From contig JAGYJW010000039.1 in NCBI GenBank assembly GCA_018401435.1, positions 1 to 60,708 of the forward strand: a stretch of 60,708 bases of DNA. Direction: 5' to 3'. Source of the stretch: Deltaproteobacteria bacterium (GTDB taxonomy: Bacteria; Myxococcota_A; UBA796; UBA2385). Shown here piece by piece: positions 16,999 to 24,867 of this stretch. A program made the translations under genes and the position numbers. The notes beneath the pieces were generated by a model. The model saw only the letters and a program-made list of their open reading frames with translations. It was not told where the DNA came from and did no database searches. The number at the start of each line of letters is the position of its first letter. The stretch's first letter is position 1.

Positions 16999-18132
16999 AT
17001 GAAGAGCCTGGTCGCCCTCGCCGCCGCCCTGGGGGTGGAGATGCGCACCCCCGCCGCCGTCTGTTCGCCCGACCGCAGCGCCTGGACCGCGCCCACCCCC
17101 ACCGCCATCGAGCCCCTCGCCGCCCTGGTCGCCGCCCAGCTCGCACAGCCCCTCCAGGCCGACGACTATGGCCACGCCCAGGCCCGCTTCGATGGCGAGT
17201 GGTGGCTGGGCACCTACCTGATGGCGGCGGCGGGCTTTCAGCGGGCCGCCCAGCTGGATCCCACCCATGCCGCGGCCAACCTGGCCCGCCTGAGCGACGC
17301 GGTGGAGCGGCTGCTGGCGCCCGAGGTGCGCGGCTTCGACCGCGCCGCCTGGGGGGACGACATGCTGGAAGACCTCGACGAAGACGCGCACGACCACGCC
17401 GTTCTTGGCTATCTCGGCGTCGCGCTGGGCTTCGAGCGCCTGGCCCGACCCGACAGCCCCCACGCCGCCCGGCACGACGCCCTGGTGGCGGCCCTCACCC
17501 GGCGCATGGCGGCGCGCCCGCCCGGCAGCCTGCTGCAGACCTACCCGGGCGAGAGCTACCCGGTGGACAACGCGGCGGTGGTGGCCACCCTGGCCCTGCA
17601 TGCGCGGGCCACGGGCCAGCCCTTGCCCCCGGTGCTGGGGCCCTGGCTGACCGCTTGGGAGGCGCGCTGGGTGGACCCCGCGACGGGGCTGCTCATCCAG
17701 GCTGCGGACGGCGCGGGGGAGCGCCCCCGGGACCTGCCGCGGGGCTCGGGAACGGCGCTGGCCAGCTGGTTCTTGAGCTTCGCCGACCCGGCCCTGGCGG
17801 GGCGCCTGGGAGCGGCCACCCGGGACCAGCTTGGGGTGGAGATCCTGGGCATGGCTGCGGTGCGCGAGTACCTGCCCGGCGTGACGGGCCCTGGAGATGT
17901 CGATTCAGGCCCCTTGATCCTGGGCCTCAGCGTCGCCGCGAGCGGCTTCTCCATCGGGGCGGCCCGGGCGGCGGGCGACGCGGATTGGCAGGGCAATTTG
18001 CTGGATACCGCCTGCCTCTTCGCCGCAGAGACGGACGATGTGCACACCGGCCATGCGCTCACGGGCGGCCCGCTGGGCAACGCCATCCTGCTGGCCATGC
18101 TCACCACCCCCACGCCCGAGGAGGACCGCTGA
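16999..18132 (+). CDS. Alpha/alpha-barrel protein, linalool dehydratase/isomerase-like family
   Basis: A 377-residue protein starting at ATG 16999; the open frame reaches further upstream but that part has no protein character. The sequence is rich in paired helices and carries DEDAHDHAVLGYLGVALGF, YPVDNAAVVATLAL, RGSGTALASWFLSFADP, and VREYLPGV followed by DVDSGPLILGLSVAASGF. This pattern matches large alpha/alpha-toroid proteins related to linalool dehydratase/isomerase and prenyltransferase-like domains, most of which are uncharacterised. The conserved acidic residues (DAHDH, PVDN, DVDSG) probably line the central cavity. It sits 62 bases upstream of the aminoacyl-transferase-like gene. 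The function is unknown. Confidence 0.6.
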   Translation: MKSLVALAAALGVEMRTPAAVCSPDRSAWTAPTPTAIEPLAALVAAQLAQPLQADDYGHAQARFDGEWWLGTYLMAAAGFQRAAQLDPTHAAANLARLSDAVERLLAPEVRGFDRAAWGDDMLEDLDEDAHDHAVLGYLGVALGFERLARPDSPHAARHDALVAALTRRMAARPPGSLLQTYPGESYPVDNAAVVATLALHARATGQPLPPVLGPWLTAWEARWVDPATGLLIQAADGAGERPRDLPRGSGTALASWFLSFADPALAGRLGAATRDQLGVEILGMAAVREYLPGVTGPGDVDSGPLILGLSVAASGFSIGAARAAGDADWQGNLLDTACLFAAETDDVHTGHALTGGPLGNAILLAMLTTPTPEEDR

Positions 18133-18194
18133 GATAAGCTCCGCCCTCCCGCGCCGCACTCCAGCGCCGCATTCCTGCGCAAGCCAGGGGTGGG

Positions 18195-19298
18195 ATGACC
18201 TTTCGGATCCTCTTCCCCAAGATCCTCGAACCCGAGCGCCTGGACCAGCTCCTGGCGTCGGGGTGGTTTCGCATGCGGCGCAGCATGTTCACCACCCGCT
18301 ACCTGCTGGACGACAAGGGGCTGCACACGGCGGTGTGGGCCCGGCTCCGTCTCGACGGCTTCGAATTCCGCCCCGGGCTCGCCCGGCAGATGCGCAGAAT
18401 CGAGCGGCGCTATGACGTGAGCGTGGCCCGCGCCCGGCCCGGCATGGAGGAGCGGCAGCTCTACCGGCGCTATGTGGCCCACGCCCAAGGCGAGCGCCCC
18501 GACGAACTGGGCGATGTCCTGGGTGAAGATCCAAGTCGAATCAGCCCTTTCGACACCTGGCAGGTGAGCATTCGCGACCCGGCGGACGGGGACCGCCTGG
18601 TGGCCTTCAGCCTCTTCGACCAGGGCCTGCTGGCCTTGCAAAGCATCGTCGGGGTCTATGACCCGGAGCGCAGCAAGGACGGCCTGGGCTTTGCCACGCT
18701 TCTCTTCGAGATCCGGCATGGCATCGACAACGCCTTCGAATTTCACTACCCGGGCTATGTGGTACAGGGCGTCTCGGCCTTTGACTACAAGCGCCGGGTG
18801 GGCAATCTCGACTATCGGGACCCCCTGGACCGCCGCTGGCGCCCCCTGTCGGAGATGGACCCCGAAGCGCTGCCCGACGCCCAGATGCGGCGGGCCCTCG
18901 ACGCGGTGATCGAGCCGCTGAAGGCCGCGGGAGTGCCAGCCACCCTGCGCTGCTATCCCCCCTTTCAGCTGATTCATGTGCACGCGGCCGAGAAGCGCTG
19001 CCTGGCCGAGCCCCTCTTCGTGACCTGCGGCCCCGTCGCGCCGGGCCAACCCACCGTGGGCGTGACCTATGACCCCGAGGTGCGCCACTGGGCGGTGGAC
19101 GCCTGGGTGCCCACCCGCGACCTGAGCAGCCTGCTCAACCTCGCCCGGGTGCCCGCCGGCGGACCTCCCCCCGAGTGGCACATCCTCAGCCGCACAGCGC
19201 GCATCGGCGTGGTGGACAGCGCCGCCTCCGCCATCCGGCAAGTGCGGCGCTTGTGGGCCCTGTCACCGCACTCCGCGGCCGATCTCGACGATCTCTGA
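18195..19298 (+). CDS. Arginyl/leucyl-tRNA-protein transferase-like (ATE C-domain) protein
   Basis: A 367-residue protein. Residues about 80-215 match the GNAT-type C-terminal domain of arginyltransferase/leucyltransferase (Ate1/Bpt): LYRRYVAHAQG, FDTWQVS, VAFSLFDQGLLALQSIVGVYD and SKDGLGFATLLFEI, then YHYPGY-like HYPGYVV and MDYK-like FDYKRR. Known members transfer Arg or Leu from tRNA to the N terminus of target proteins, marking them for ClpS/ClpAP degradation. Two oddities: the N-terminal domain lacks the cysteine cluster of classical Ate1/Bpt, and there is a C-terminal extension of about 130 residues. It may have a different amino acid or substrate specificity. Confidence 0.78.
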   Translation: MTFRILFPKILEPERLDQLLASGWFRMRRSMFTTRYLLDDKGLHTAVWARLRLDGFEFRPGLARQMRRIERRYDVSVARARPGMEERQLYRRYVAHAQGERPDELGDVLGEDPSRISPFDTWQVSIRDPADGDRLVAFSLFDQGLLALQSIVGVYDPERSKDGLGFATLLFEIRHGIDNAFEFHYPGYVVQGVSAFDYKRRVGNLDYRDPLDRRWRPLSEMDPEALPDAQMRRALDAVIEPLKAAGVPATLRCYPPFQLIHVHAAEKRCLAEPLFVTCGPVAPGQPTVGVTYDPEVRHWAVDAWVPTRDLSSLLNLARVPAGGPPPEWHILSRTARIGVVDSAASAIRQVRRLWALSPHSAADLDDL

Positions 19299-19307
19299 TC
19301 CGCCGCT

Positions 19308-20999
19308 TCAACGTGACAGGGCCCCGGTCTCCTGGCGGATCTGCTGGCGCAGGGCCTCGACCGCCTGGGGCTGGCTGGCCGCGATATCGGACTGTTCCTG
19401 GGGATCGGTCAGCAGGTCGTAGAGGGCGGCCGAGCCGGTCACCGGGTCCAGGATGAACTTGATATTGCCCGTGTTGTCGGCCTTGGCCGCCCGATAGCCC
19501 AACAGCAGCGGGGGGCCGGCCTGCACCAGCAAGGAGCTGAAGTTGCGGTCGCGGAAGCCCTCGGCAAAGGCGATCAGATCCACCCCTTCAGCGTGCTCCA
19601 TGGGGTCGAGCTTGAGCAGGTCCAGCAGCGTCGCCGGCACATCCATCGGGCGCACCTGGTAGGGCACGCTGCGGGTGCGGGCCGCGAGGGTGTGGGGCAC
19701 GACGATCAGGGGCACGCGCAGGGTCTCGTCCCACAGGCCCGTGGGGCCCACCCCGCCATGCTCGCCCAGCAGCCCGCCATGGCTGCCCAGCACCACGATC
19801 TCGAGGGGGGAGTCCCCCACCGCAGACCGCGCGAAGACAAGAAGCTGGTCGAGATCTTCGTTGAGTTGGGACAGGGCGGCGCCATAGGCGGCACGATCGC
19901 CGGCCGCCAGGGCCGGCGCCGGCCCGGCAAGCTGCACCCAGGCCAGGAAGGGGTGGTCGCCCACCGAGGCCATCCACTCGCCGGCGCGGGCCACGGTGTG
20001 GACGTCAGGGCGCCGTGGGGGTGGAGACCCGGGGCGCAGCCAGCGCCACAGGGCCTGGGCGACGACGACGGGTCGGGTCTGCGACAGGCCGGGCAGGCGG
20101 TCCAGCAGGTCGTCGTCATAGACCTCGAAGCCCTGGCTGAGCCCCGATTCGGCGACCAGGCTCTCTGTCGAGACGAAGGCCCCGGTGGCATAGCCCTCGC
20201 CATCGAGCACCTCGGCCAGGGTCTGGTAGCCGCGGGCCAGGCGGTCCGAGGGGGTCAGCACGTCCACCCGCACGGGGTGACGGCCAGTCATCAAGGCGGC
20301 ATGGGCCCCGCGCGAGTCGGCGCTGGGGGCGATGGCGTTGCCATAGGTGACGCCGGCCGCAGCCAGGCTCTCCAATGCAGGCACCGGCCAGGGCGAGTCC
20401 GGACCCAAGACATCGGCCCGCAGTCCGTCCACCGTCACCAGCAAGATGGCCGGGTCGCCCTCCAGGGCCCGGCTGCTGCCATAGCTGCGCTGGCTGAGCC
20501 CGACCGCCCCCACGCTGGCGCAGAGCAGGCCCAGCACCAGGGACACGGCCCACCAGCCAAAGCGACGGCGCTCGCCCAGCTCTTCTCGGCGAAACCAGTA
20601 GTGGGCGTTGAACCAGGTCACCCCCACCACACCGATGGGGGTAGCCAGAAAGGCCAGGGCCGCGGGAATGAGCCCCTGGTCTAGCTTCACAAGGGCGACC
20701 GGCACCAGGAACCACCAGCCCAGCAGCCCGGCGGTGGCGGCCATTCCGCCGGCGTAGCGGGCGGCCTCGGGCACGGCGGGGCGCACGGCCAGCAGGGCCA
20801 GGCCCACGGGCACCGACAGCAGGGCGCCCACCAGCCCGGACAGCAGCACCGTGGCTGCGCCCAGAAGCAGGGCTGCTGGCAGATCCAGGTAGAGCTTGGA
20901 GGTCGCGGCGAGGGCCACCACCTCAAAGCCCCCGGCCACCGCACCCAGGCCAAAGCCAAGGATGGGCGCGCGGGGGCCGGGCGGGATGCGGTGCAGCAA
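19308..20999 (-). CDS. Membrane-anchored sulfatase/phosphoethanolamine-transferase superfamily protein
   Basis: A 563-residue protein. I chose TTG 20999 because GGAG lies 5 bases before it and the first transmembrane helix follows directly. About five membrane helices (residues 10-170) are followed by a periplasmic alkaline-phosphatase-superfamily domain: LVTVDGLRADVLG near residue 190, SADSRGAHAALMTGRHP at the nucleophile region, and LGSHGGLLGEHGG near residue 405. In active members this last motif reads (S)DHG; here the metal-binding Asp is Ser, so activity is doubtful. The layout resembles lipoteichoic-acid-synthase or lipid-modifying enzymes of the envelope. It is convergent with the aminoacyl-transferase-like gene, 9 bases away. 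Confidence 0.78.
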   Translation of the reverse strand: MLHRIPPGPRAPILGFGLGAVAGGFEVVALAATSKLYLDLPAALLLGAATVLLSGLVGALLSVPVGLALLAVRPAVPEAARYAGGMAATAGLLGWWFLVPVALVKLDQGLIPAALAFLATPIGVVGVTWFNAHYWFRREELGERRRFGWWAVSLVLGLLCASVGAVGLSQRSYGSSRALEGDPAILLVTVDGLRADVLGPDSPWPVPALESLAAAGVTYGNAIAPSADSRGAHAALMTGRHPVRVDVLTPSDRLARGYQTLAEVLDGEGYATGAFVSTESLVAESGLSQGFEVYDDDLLDRLPGLSQTRPVVVAQALWRWLRPGSPPPRRPDVHTVARAGEWMASVGDHPFLAWVQLAGPAPALAAGDRAAYGAALSQLNEDLDQLLVFARSAVGDSPLEIVVLGSHGGLLGEHGGVGPTGLWDETLRVPLIVVPHTLAARTRSVPYQVRPMDVPATLLDLLKLDPMEHAEGVDLIAFAEGFRDRNFSSLLVQAGPPLLLGYRAAKADNTGNIKFILDPVTGSAALYDLLTDPQEQSDIAASQPQAVEALRQQIRQETGALSR

Positions 21000-21052
21000 C
21001 GGGGCTCCAGGTGGGGGAAGGGGCCGCAGCCACCTATCCTCCCCCGGCGGGC

Positions 21053-21442
21053 TCAGGTCTTGAAGGCCTCGCGAACATCGTCCTGCAGCATGCCGTAGAG
21101 CAGGGCCACCCCAAAGGGCAGGCAGCCGCTGGGCGCGTAGATGCCCCCGATGATGAGGGTGGTGATCCAGGCCCACTTGTCGCCGCGGGCCAGGCCCCGA
21201 GCGGCGACAAAGTTGACCCCGCCAAATACCAGGCCCACCACCGCGGCACAGAGCCCGCCGACGATACCGCCCACCACGTCATCCTGGGCGGCGGAGCCGT
21301 CCGCGAGCAGCAGCAGGGCCAGCAGCGGCACCATGCCGACGCCCAGCAGCAGGTAGAGGCCCCCGGTGACCCACAGGATCATCCGGGACCAGCGCACCCA
21401 CTGCAGGCTCAGCGGGTCAATCCGCGTCGAATCGGTGGACAA
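21053..21442 (-). CDS. Small integral membrane protein
   Basis: A 129-residue protein with about four hydrophobic helices: MILWVTGGLYLLLGVGMV, LLALLLLA, a Gly-rich VVGGIVGGLCAAVVGLVFGG and a WAWITTLIIGGIYAPSG segment, then GVALLYGMLQDDVREAF at the end. It lies 12 bases downstream of the acyl-CoA ligase gene on the same strand, so the two are probably co-transcribed. I do not recognise a characterised family. Confidence 0.75.
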   Translation of the reverse strand: MSTDSTRIDPLSLQWVRWSRMILWVTGGLYLLLGVGMVPLLALLLLADGSAAQDDVVGGIVGGLCAAVVGLVFGGVNFVAARGLARGDKWAWITTLIIGGIYAPSGCLPFGVALLYGMLQDDVREAFKT

Positions 21443-21454
21443 GGGCCCTCCGGA

Positions 21455-23302
21455 TCAATCGTCGCCCTTGCCGCCCTGGTACATGCCCTCGATGAGATCG
21501 GCGAAGCGCTCGTGCACCACCTTGCGCTTGACCTTGAGCGAGGCGGTCAGCAGGCCGCTGTCCACGGTCATGGCCGGCACGATGCGGAACTTCTTGACCG
21601 ACTCGTAGCGGGCCAGGGTCTCGTTGACCGCGTCCATATGCTTCTGGATCTCGGCCCGAACGGCCTCGCCATTGGCATCGGCGGCGACCCCCTGCTGCTG
21701 GGCCCAGACCTCCAGCTCTTCGGGGTCGATGGCCACCAAGGCGGTCACATAGTTGCGCGTATCGGCGATGGTGACGGCCTCTTGCACCAGGGTGTGGTTC
21801 TTGATGCGGGCTTCGAGCTTGGCGGGGGCGATGTACTTGCCGCCCGAGGTCTTCATCAGCTCCTTCTTGCGGCCGGTGATCTTGACGAAGCCGTCTGCGT
21901 CCTGGCTGCCCAGGTCGCCGGTGTGGAACCAGCCCGCATCGTCAAAGACCTCGCCGGTCGCGTCGGGCCGGTTGAGGTAGCCGCTGGTGACATTGGGGCC
22001 CTTGGCCAGGATCTCGCCGTCTTCGGCGATCTGGATGCTCACCCCCGGCACCGGCAGACCGACCGTGCCCAGGCGCATGCGGCCGGGCAGGTTGCAGGTC
22101 AGGGCAGGGCAGGTCTCGGTGAGGCCGTAGCCTTCGAGCAGGTCCAGCTGCATGGCGATGAAGAACTCGTGGACCTCGACCCCCAGGGGGGCCGAACCCG
22201 ACAGCAGGATGCGGCACTGGTCAAAGCCCAGGGCGGCCCGCAGCTTGGACAGCACCAGCTTGTCGGCGATCTTGAGCTTGAGGCCCAGCAGGCCGGGCAG
22301 GGCCGCGCCGGTGCTGCGGTAGGGGATGGTGGCCTTGCCCGTGTCCAGGGCCCACTTGAAGAGCTTCTGGCGAATGGGCGGCGCGCCGGCCACCTTGCCC
22401 TCGATCTTGGACTTCATCTTCTCGTAGACCCGGGGGGCCGCCGGGAAGAAGCCGGGCTTGGTGGCCACCAGATCCGCACCCAGGGTGGGGATGGTGGCGA
22501 TGATGATGGCCGAGTTGAAGAAGGGCGAGGCGTGCTCGATCAGCCGGCCAAAGCTGTGGGCCAGGGGCAGGAAGAGAAAGAGGCCACCCTTGGCGACTTC
22601 CGGGGCGAAGAGCTGCACCTGCTCGACGCTCTCTTGCATTGCGAGCATATTGCCATGGGTCTGGATCACGCCCTTGGGCGGGCCGGTGGTGCCCGAGGTG
22701 TAGGTGTAGGTGCAGACGTCGTCGCGCTTGGCGGCGTCGGCCCAGGCCTTGCGCTGATCGGCCGTCTCGGCGAGCTTCGCAGCACCCCGGGCCTCCAGGT
22801 CGGCCAGGCTCTCCCAGTCATCGGCCGGCGCGACGCCGGTGGCGTCCATGACCACGATGTGGCGGACCTTGACCGCGTCAGCACCGTAGTGGTTGTCGAA
22901 GAAGTCGAAGCCGCCGCGCATGGCGCGCACTTTTTCAAGCTGGGCCTTGTCCTCGACCACCGCGATGACCGCGCCGGTGTCGGTGTGCAGGTAGCCCACC
23001 TCTTCGGGCAGCAGGGTGGCATAGACGGGCACCGTGCGCAGCCCGACGGTCATGCAGGCGAAGTCGGTGGCGATCCAGTCCGCGCTGGTATTGCCCAGGA
23101 TGCTGATGGCGTCGCCGGCGGCCAGGGGCACATCGCCGGTGGGGGCCGTCATCAGGCCGGCGGCGATGCGCTCCATGCGGCTGCCCAGCTCGGACCAGGT
23201 GACGGTCTTCCAGTCACTGCCGGTGTTGTAGCGGATGGCGGGGTCGCCAGAGGACTGGGCGATGCGCTTGAGGATCATCTGCCCGATGGTCTGGTGCGGC
23301 AC
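21455..23302 (-). CDS. Long-chain fatty-acid-CoA ligase (AMP-binding)
   Basis: A 615-residue adenylate-forming enzyme from GTG 23302, with AGGAG 7 bases upstream. The order of motifs is canonical: the P-loop TYTSGTTGPPKGV near residue 190, the linker LLEGYGLTETCPAL, the DGWFHTGDLG-like AGWFHTGDLG motif and the hinge/C-terminal lysine region GRKKELMKTSGGKYIAP. The long insertion and the FACS-type features place it with bacterial and eukaryotic long-chain acyl-CoA synthetases rather than with CoA ligases of aromatic acids. It activates fatty acids with ATP and CoA for lipid synthesis or beta-oxidation. It is followed by a small membrane-protein gene. Confidence 0.93.
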   Translation of the reverse strand: MPHQTIGQMILKRIAQSSGDPAIRYNTGSDWKTVTWSELGSRMERIAAGLMTAPTGDVPLAAGDAISILGNTSADWIATDFACMTVGLRTVPVYATLLPEEVGYLHTDTGAVIAVVEDKAQLEKVRAMRGGFDFFDNHYGADAVKVRHIVVMDATGVAPADDWESLADLEARGAAKLAETADQRKAWADAAKRDDVCTYTYTSGTTGPPKGVIQTHGNMLAMQESVEQVQLFAPEVAKGGLFLFLPLAHSFGRLIEHASPFFNSAIIIATIPTLGADLVATKPGFFPAAPRVYEKMKSKIEGKVAGAPPIRQKLFKWALDTGKATIPYRSTGAALPGLLGLKLKIADKLVLSKLRAALGFDQCRILLSGSAPLGVEVHEFFIAMQLDLLEGYGLTETCPALTCNLPGRMRLGTVGLPVPGVSIQIAEDGEILAKGPNVTSGYLNRPDATGEVFDDAGWFHTGDLGSQDADGFVKITGRKKELMKTSGGKYIAPAKLEARIKNHTLVQEAVTIADTRNYVTALVAIDPEELEVWAQQQGVAADANGEAVRAEIQKHMDAVNETLARYESVKKFRIVPAMTVDSGLLTASLKVKRKVVHERFADLIEGMYQGGKGDD

Positions 23303-23395
23303 GAGGGGGCTCCTGGGGAAAAGACGCGAGAGGCTACCATGGCGCAGTGCCAAAACCCGGCTGCCGGGGCGGGAAAATGGGCGGGGGGCCCGCAA

Positions 23396-23773
23396 CTAGC
23401 GGCGCGAGGCCCCCCCTTCCCAGGGGGGCTCGCTCCAGTCGATGCCCGTGTAGGCCGCGCAAGCGGCGTCGGCTGCGCGCATCGCCGCGTGCCGGTCCGC
23501 GCAGGCCGCGTCCACCGCGCCCTGGGCCTCTGGATGGCCCCGGTCCACGGCATCGGCCTCCAGGAGCCGCATCTCCCAGGCCCAGGTCTCACAGGAGTCG
23601 GTGAATGCGTCGGCGTCGTCAAAGCCCGCCTGGGCCCAGTCCGCCCCGGCCTCGTCCAAGCAGCGGCCATAGAGCGCCGCAGCGGCCGCGCACATGGGCA
23701 GGCAGGGGTCGGCCGGCGCTGGCCCGCAGGCGACCAGCCAGCCGACGAGCCCGATCGCGCGCAGGCGGCTCAA
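23396..23773 (-). CDS. Small Cys-rich lipoprotein, third gene of the cobalamin-riboswitch operon
   Basis: A 125-residue lipoprotein that starts with TTG overlapping the upstream stop (TTGA). The signal ends in a lipobox at GWLVACG. The mature part has about seven cysteines after the lipid-anchor Cys, in CLPMCAAAAALYGRC, DSCETWAW, AACADRH and DAACAAY, suggesting a disulphide-linked helical bundle. I do not recognise a family. Translational coupling to the beta-propeller lipoprotein and position under the riboswitch make a role in corrinoid uptake likely, perhaps as an accessory subunit of the surface complex. Confidence 0.7.
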   Translation of the reverse strand: MSRLRAIGLVGWLVACGPAPADPCLPMCAAAAALYGRCLDEAGADWAQAGFDDADAFTDSCETWAWEMRLLEADAVDRGHPEAQGAVDAACADRHAAMRAADAACAAYTGIDWSEPPWEGGASRR

Positions 23774-24867
23774 TAGAAGTCCAGGGCCACCGGGCCCAGG
23801 CTGGTCTGGATGGGGGCGTCCACCAGGACCGCGCAGGCCGCGACATCATAGACCCACAGGCCGGCCTGCACGGCGTCGGGGTTGATCCAGCCCCAGTGGG
23901 CCGCCACCCAGGCCTCTCCCCGGTCGTTGATGGCCAGGTCTTGGAGGTGGGCCGGCGTCTGCTCCAGGGGGGTCAGGCGGCCGGTGGGCAGGTCCAGGCA
24001 GCCCACCGAATACCAGCCATAGTCCTGATCCCGGCTGAGCAGCAGGGCCTGGTCTCCCACCACACCCAAGAAGAGCGGAATCTCGCCGATCTCGGTGAGA
24101 TCAAGCACCAGGTCTTCATTCCCGTCGGGGTCAATGGCGTAGATTCCAGCGGGCTGATCCCCATGGGCGGCGCCCCCGGCCAGGACGCGGTCGCCCCAGC
24201 GGTCCATCACCCGGGTGCCCGCGCCCACGGGCCAGGACCGCGTCGCCGTCGCGCTTGTGCAGTCCACCTCCACCACCACGCCGCCGTCGTCCAGCCAGGG
24301 CACCACCGTGCGGTTCATGCGGTTGAGGCCCACATAGAGCCGATCCCCCACCACCAGGGAGCGCTCGGGCTCAGGGCCCACCGCGTCGGTATCGGCCCAG
24401 GCCGACAGGTCCACCGTGCCGGTGAGCAGCCCGCTGTCGGGATCGTAGATGCCCAGGTGGTCACGGCCATACAAGGACACGAAGAGCTGGCCCGCGCAGA
24501 TGCGCGCGTCCACCGGGTTGGCGAGATCGCCCACCTCCACCTCCCAGTCCGGCGCCCCCCAGACGCCGGGCTGGTAGCGGCGCAGGCTGTCGTAGCCATA
24601 GCGGTTGAGCTGGAAGATCAGGCCCTCGCTCACCCGCACGGCCGCGTCGCCCGCAACCGGGAAGATCTCGTCAGAGAGCCCATGATCGTCCAGGTCCACC
24701 GTCGCGAAGGCCCCCGTCGCATAGTCCAGGCTCTGGGTGACCACGACCACCGTGCTGTGCTGCTCGGACAGCCCTGTGGCGGGGCCGCCGCTGTCTGCAC
24801 CGGCCTTGTCGCCGCCCGCACAGGCGGCCAACAGGGCCAGGGGCAGGGCGAGGGAGATTCGCGTCAT
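23770..24867 (-). CDS. Beta-propeller lipoprotein next to a cobalamin receptor (BtuG-like)
   Basis: A 365-residue lipoprotein whose ATG overlaps the stop of the TonB receptor (ATGA). The signal ends in a lipobox (LLAACAG). The mature part is a YncE-like multi-bladed propeller: repeated blades such as DLANPVDARICAGQLFVSLYG, GIYDPDSGLL, SLVVGDRLYVGLNRMNR, GIYAIDPDG and LGVVGDQALLLSRD. It is encoded right behind a receptor that is preceded by a cobalamin riboswitch. In Bacteroidetes the surface propeller lipoprotein BtuG caps BtuB and binds corrinoids very tightly; the size and operon position here match that role. Homology to BtuG itself is inferred from architecture, not from a residue-level comparison. 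Confidence 0.72.
   Translation of the reverse strand: MTRISLALPLALLAACAGGDKAGADSGGPATGLSEQHSTVVVVTQSLDYATGAFATVDLDDHGLSDEIFPVAGDAAVRVSEGLIFQLNRYGYDSLRRYQPGVWGAPDWEVEVGDLANPVDARICAGQLFVSLYGRDHLGIYDPDSGLLTGTVDLSAWADTDAVGPEPERSLVVGDRLYVGLNRMNRTVVPWLDDGGVVVEVDCTSATATRSWPVGAGTRVMDRWGDRVLAGGAAHGDQPAGIYAIDPDGNEDLVLDLTEIGEIPLFLGVVGDQALLLSRDQDYGWYSVGCLDLPTGRLTPLEQTPAHLQDLAINDRGEAWVAAHWGWINPDAVQAGLWVYDVAACAVLVDAPIQTSLGPVALDFY

Noticed and set aside
21011..23776. Long plus-strand open frame opposite the acyl-CoA ligase
   Set aside because: It mirrors the ligase gene and has no protein family features; the minus-strand enzyme has all expected motifs.
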